Shown in pieces: positions 61,248 through 64,000 of a stretch of 64,000 bases of DNA; within the stretch, counting starts at the first letter, position 1, and each line of letters opens with the position of its first letter. The notes under the pieces are model-generated. The model made no database searches. It saw nothing but the letters and a program-made list of their open reading frames with translations, and had not been told where the DNA came from. The translations under genes were made by a program, and so were the position numbers. Location: assembly GCA_018267365.1 (NCBI GenBank), contig JAFDYQ010000002.1, positions 178,949 through 242,948 on the forward strand, written 5' to 3'. This DNA is from Bacteroidota bacterium (lineage in GTDB: Bacteria > Bacteroidota > Bacteroidia > Chitinophagales > LD1).

Positions 61248-61967
61248 ATGGCGGCACCCATCGGCATACCGGCTATCGTGCTGGCCGGAGGGCTGGGCAC
61301 ACGCCTGCGCTCTGTGATCAGCGACTTGCCCAAGCCCATGGCACCGGTGAATGGCAAACCATTCCTGCATTATTTGTTTCTCTATCTGCACCGCCAGGGG
61401 GTGACGGATGTCGTGCTGTCTGTGGGCTATAAGTCAGAGGCGATACGCGACTACTTTGGTGATGTGTATGACCGCATACGGATACGCTATGCGGTTGAGG
61501 AGGAGCCACTGGGTACAGGGGGGGGCATAGCGCAGGCCATGAGCCTGATAGACTCTGATGCTATCGTGCTGAATGGCGATACCTTTTTTGATATACAACT
61601 TGCGAAGCTGTACCAGTTTCACCAGGAGCATGATGCCGATATATCCCTTGCGCTAAAGCGTATGTATGATTTTGACCGCTATGGCACGGTAGATATAGGC
61701 AATCAGGAAAGGGTGCTACAGTTTCAGGAGAAGCAGCACAGGGCAGAAGGACTGATCAATGGAGGGGTGTATATTCTGAATAAGGATCTTTTTGCCAAGG
61801 TCGCGGAGCTGGATGGCGGTGAGCTGCCACAGAAATTTTCCTTTGAGAAAGATATACTGGAGAAGCACCTGCTGCCGCTGCACTACCACGGCTGCGAGTT
61901 TGACAATTACTTTATCGATATAGGCATACCGGAGGACTATAGCCGGGTGCAGGAGGATTTTAAATGA
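61248..61967 (+). CDS. hddC: D-glycero-D-manno-heptose 1-phosphate nucleotidyltransferase-like protein
   Basis: 239 residues. Nucleotidyltransferase motif LAGGLGTRLRSVISDLPKPMAPVNGKPFL at the N-terminus, VEEEPLGTGGGI and LNGDTFFDI in the middle. Paired with gmhA, it probably makes GDP- or ADP-activated heptose. The kinase (hddA or hldE) and phosphatase (gmhB) are not in this window. Its stop abuts the stop of the next, convergent gene. Confidence 0.85.
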   Translation: MAAPIGIPAIVLAGGLGTRLRSVISDLPKPMAPVNGKPFLHYLFLYLHRQGVTDVVLSVGYKSEAIRDYFGDVYDRIRIRYAVEEEPLGTGGGIAQAMSLIDSDAIVLNGDTFFDIQLAKLYQFHQEHDADISLALKRMYDFDRYGTVDIGNQERVLQFQEKQHRAEGLINGGVYILNKDLFAKVAELDGGELPQKFSFEKDILEKHLLPLHYHGCEFDNYFIDIGIPEDYSRVQEDFK

Positions 61968-62174
61968 TCAACGGAATACCGATAGTTCACTCAGGAGTTC
62001 CCCAATAAAGATCATGACCACCATAACCAGTATCACTCGCTTACCTACCAGACTATAGTCATCTTTGAAATTTTCTTCGAGAGCATGCGCTCGTTTTATT
62101 TTATCCGGATAGCGTATAAACATCCAGATACGGCCAATGGCATGAATGATACCATGTATAAATAAATGGTGCAT
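61968..62174 (-). CDS. Small membrane protein of unknown function
   Basis: 68 residues. A central or C-terminal hydrophobic helix (RVILVMVVMIFIGELLSEL) follows a basic segment (RYPDKIKRAHALEEN). Its stop codon abuts that of hddC. No family recognised; moderately supported by codon use and its isolated frame. Confidence 0.5.
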   Translation of the reverse strand: MHHLFIHGIIHAIGRIWMFIRYPDKIKRAHALEENFKDDYSLVGKRVILVMVVMIFIGELLSELSVFR

Positions 62175-62215
62175 TGTTTAAATAGGCTTGATACCGTCAA
62201 ATATAGAAAAGTGCG

Positions 62216-62419
62216 TCAAATGAGTTTGCCCGCGAGATCAGCCTTGACGTGATTATCCCATTCGCTTTTCAAAATACTGAGTACAATGCTATCCCTGCGG
62301 CCACCTTCCGGATCGGGTCCATTCTGACGCAGTACACCTTCTACCGTGCAGCCGATGGCTTTCATGGCGGCTATGCTGCGGGCATTATTTTTATCTGCGC
62401 GAAACTCTACATCAAACAA
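62216..62419 (-). pseudogene. Orphan C-terminal half of a GNAT acetyltransferase
   Basis: In-frame codons from 62419 to TGA at 62216-62218 encode DVEFRADKNNARSIAAMKAIGCTVEGVLRQNG and end EWDNHVKADLAGKLI. This is the acetyl-CoA-side half of a RimJ/RimL-type GNAT; it has no start codon of its own in frame upstream except a weak TTG, and the tRNA-Pro terminator runs directly into it. It complements the truncated gene at 49592 and probably came from it. Confidence 0.78.
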
Positions 62420-62446
62420 AAAACCCTCACATTACTGTGAGGGTTT
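62418..62446 (-). terminator. Terminator of the tRNA-Pro transcript
   Basis: Minus-strand AAACCCTCAC and GTGAGGGTTT (62437-62446 and 62421-62430) with loop AGTAAT, then TTTTTT to 62418. It ends the tRNA-Ser/tRNA-Pro transcript immediately before the orphan acetyltransferase fragment. Confidence 0.88.
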
Positions 62447-62449
62447 AAG

Positions 62450-62524
62450 TCGGGGTACCAAGATTCGAACTTGGGACCCCCTGCTCCCAAAGCAGGTGCG
62501 CTAACCGGACTGCGCTACACCCCG
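62450..62524 (-). tRNA. tRNA-Pro (anticodon TGG)
   Basis: 75 nt cloverleaf on the minus strand. Acceptor CGGGGTG/TACCCCG with G-T at the last pair, anticodon stem CCTGC/GCAGG around loop TTTGGGA giving TGG, and T-loop GTTCGAATC. CCA is not encoded. Confidence 0.96.
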
Positions 62525-62537
62525 AAACTGTCTTTTG

Positions 62538-62626
62538 CGGTGAGAGAGGGATTCGAACCCTCGGTACAGTTTAACCCGTACGTCAGTTTAGCAAACTGGT
62601 GGTTTCAGCCTCTCACCCATCTCACC
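62538..62626 (-). tRNA. tRNA-Ser (anticodon GCT)
   Basis: 89 nt, with the long variable arm of class II tRNA-Ser. Acceptor GGTGAGA/TCTCACC, anticodon stem-loop AGTTTGCTAAACT giving GCT, T-loop GTTCGAATC. CCA not encoded. It lies upstream of tRNA-Pro on the same strand and the two share a transcript. Confidence 0.96.
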
Positions 62627-62669
62627 ATTATGGCAGCTAAGACCTTCCTCGCCTCTCGGAGAGGGGATG

Positions 62670-62700
62670 CAAATATAGAAAAATCCCAAGACCGTCTAAA
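62670..62700 (-). promoter_or_regulatory. Promoter of the tRNA-Ser/tRNA-Pro unit
   Basis: On the minus strand TATATTTG at 62677-62670 is an exact TAnnTTTG; about 19-20 nt upstream TTTA (62700-62697) stands in for TTTG. Transcription would begin about 50 bases before the tRNA-Ser 5' end. Confidence 0.6.
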
Positions 62701-62907
62701 TTTTTTTGAATGAAAATAATAAAAGCTCAAAGTCTATGTCTGGCCGGTCAGTGAAAATTGAATAACCGGGTACTCCCAAACTGGTACAATATCCTATATG
62801 TATCATTACAATACTGTATCCGTATAATTATGTCACATCTGATTTTGTGATAAAAGGTAAATTGCAAAGAATAGCGCCATTACTTTAAAGAATAATTAAC
62901 CCTATAT

Positions 62908-64000
62908 ATGATTAAATCCAAACTTCTGACAGTAGTTCTCACCGGCTTGCTCTCTGCTGTAGCTATGGCGCAGGTACCCCAGCTGATCAACTATCAGGCT
63001 GTAGCCCGCAATGCGTCAGGGGCAGTACTGGCAAATCAAAATATCAGCGCGCGTTTCACCATTCATGATTCATCACCTACCGGCACTATAGAGTATCAGG
63101 AGATCAAAAGTGGTCTGGTGACCAACCAATTTGGTCTCTTCACTTACGCCATCGGATCAGGTACAGTGACGAGTGGTGCCTTTGCGAGTATCACCTGGGG
63201 CGGAGGAGAGAAATTCCTTCAGGTGGAAGTAGATCCCACCGGAGGATCTTCCTATGCCATCAGTGGCACCAGTCAACTGCTGAGCGTACCATACGCTCTA
63301 TACGCCGCCAATGGATCGCCAGGTCCTACCGGTGCTACAGGACCGGCCGGAGGCATAGGCCCTACCGGGCCTCAAGGGAGCACAGGTGCCACAGGTGCGG
63401 CCGGTACCAACGGCACTAATGGAATGACCGGGGCTACCGGTCCGACCGGATCAGCGGGTACGAATGGCACAAATGGCGCTCCAGGTGTGACAGGCCCTAC
63501 AGGTGCACCAGGTACGAACGGCACAAATGGTAATAATGGTGCTACGGGACCCACGGGTGCGACAGGAAACAATGGAACTAACGGGGCTACTGGACCTACC
63601 GGCGCAGCCGGTACAAATGGAACAAATGGGCTGACGGGACCCACCGGGGCTACGGGTATCAATGGCACAAATGGCGCTACCGGGCCTACCGGGGCTACTG
63701 GTGCTACAGGAACTGCAGGTGTGAACGGAGCAATAGGACCAGTGGGACCTACAGGCGCGGCGGGTGCTAATGGTAGCAGCGGTGTGACCGGTGCTACCGG
63801 GCCTACAGGTGCTAATGGTTTGACGGGTCCTACGGGACCAGACGGAGCTACCGGTAGCGACGGTGCGACAGGACCTACAGGATCTGGTGGGGGCGCTACA
63901 GGCCCGACGGGCCCATCTGGTATAAATGGCATTACCGGAGCTACTGGACCTACCGGAGCGGATGGCATAGCAGGCCCCACAGGTCCGCAGGGCGTGGCAG
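62908..64000 (+). CDS. Collagen-like surface protein, N-terminal part
   Basis: 364 codons to the window end, no stop. Signal peptide ([18 protein letters not shown]), then about 110 residues of a beta-rich domain found in Bacteroidota fibre-like proteins ([45 protein letters not shown]), then from about residue 132 uninterrupted Gly-X-Y triplets dominated by GPTGATG, GTNGTNG and GATGPTG. The Thr-rich Gly-X-Y tract implies a triple helix stabilised without hydroxyproline. Probably exported and anchored at the surface. The triplet composition resembles other bacterial collagen-like and phage tail-fibre proteins; total length unknown. Confidence 0.88.
   Translation, partial: MIKSKLLTVVLTGLLSAVAMAQVPQLINYQAVARNASGAVLANQNISARFTIHDSSPTGTIEYQEIKSGLVTNQFGLFTYAIGSGTVTSGAFASITWGGGEKFLQVEVDPTGGSSYAISGTSQLLSVPYALYAANGSPGPTGATGPAGGIGPTGPQGSTGATGAAGTNGTNGMTGATGPTGSAGTNGTNGAPGVTGPTGAPGTNGTNGNNGATGPTGATGNNGTNGATGPTGAAGTNGTNGLTGPTGATGINGTNGATGPTGATGATGTAGVNGAIGPVGPTGAAGANGSSGVTGATGPTGANGLTGPTGPDGATGSDGATGPTGSGGGATGPTGPSGINGITGATGPTGADGIAGPTGPQGVA

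Noticed and set aside
62450..62626. Integration site (att) with an integrated element next to the tRNA genes.
   Set aside because: No integrase gene and no direct repeat of a tRNA 3' end could be found within the window.
63372..63980. A 202-residue frame on the minus strand rich in Pro, Val and Ala.
   Set aside because: It is the reverse complement of the collagen-like Gly-X-Y tract; its periodicity is imposed by the real gene on the plus strand.

Overview
The window reads as chromosomal DNA from a free-living member of the Bacteroidota, most like the Chitinophagaceae/Chitinophagales. The evidence is: three secreted proteins with a C-terminal type IX secretion (Por) sorting domain; promoters of the Bacteroidota type (TTTG, about 19 nt, TAnnTTTG), clearest before metK and the TetR gene; a fused alpha-beta E1 subunit of a 2-oxo acid dehydrogenase; DUF2795 and DUF2167 proteins; and the short extragenic inverted repeats common in this phylum. 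Gene density is high, genes lie on both strands, and there is no obvious prophage, transposase, integrase or CRISPR array.

Layout. 0-4.1 kb: end of dtd, a MazG-like pyrophosphohydrolase, a secreted esterase, a TIGR02757 protein coupled to a cystathionine gamma-synthase/lyase. 4.1-4.5 kb: a probable signal recognition particle RNA with an enlarged apical helix and its terminators. 4.5-14.2 kb: TauE/SafE permease, fatty acid desaturase, an AsmA-like/GT51 transglycosylase, hydrolase, hypothetical proteins and the fused E1 gene. 14.2-22.6 kb: acetyltransferases, an ECF sigma factor between a hydrolase and a membrane protein, metK, a DUF151 nuclease, an MBL hydrolase, a short-chain dehydrogenase and a siderophore-interacting flavoprotein. 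22.7-27.5 kb: a complete TetR-TolC-EmrA-EmrB efflux operon with a recognisable promoter/operator. 27.7-30.1 kb: redox and Fe-S genes (PaaE-like reductase, bacilliredoxin, MIP18/SufT-like protein) around a frameshifted EF-Tu-domain-III-like gene. 30.3-36.4 kb: PASTA protein, an inactive M16 peptidase fused to an OmpA-like domain, lipoprotein, gcvP. 36.4-50 kb: an M1 aminopeptidase, a repeat protein, glycosyltransferase, alcohol dehydrogenase, an alanine/saccharopine dehydrogenase-like gene flanked by two related palindromic repeats, a Ste24-type protease, a large T9SS protein and an AraC regulator whose start codon lies inside a 13-bp hairpin. 50-62.4 kb: aspS, DUF2167, lon, thiolase, gmhA and hddC. 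62.4-64 kb: tRNA-Pro, tRNA-Ser and the start of a collagen-like protein that runs off the window.

The most unusual large-scale signal is a split acetyltransferase. Its N-terminal half lies at 49.6 kb on the plus strand and a matching orphan C-terminal half lies at 62.2-62.4 kb on the minus strand, beside the tRNA genes. That is the arrangement expected if about 12.4 kb carrying aspS, lon and the heptose genes inverted with one breakpoint inside the gene. I did not find a clear new defence or mobile system. The main leads are this inversion, the SRP RNA apex, the dead M16-OmpA fusion, the frameshifted EF-Tu-like gene, the hairpin over the AraC start and the repeat family.

All functional names rest on reading motifs by eye; no database search was possible.
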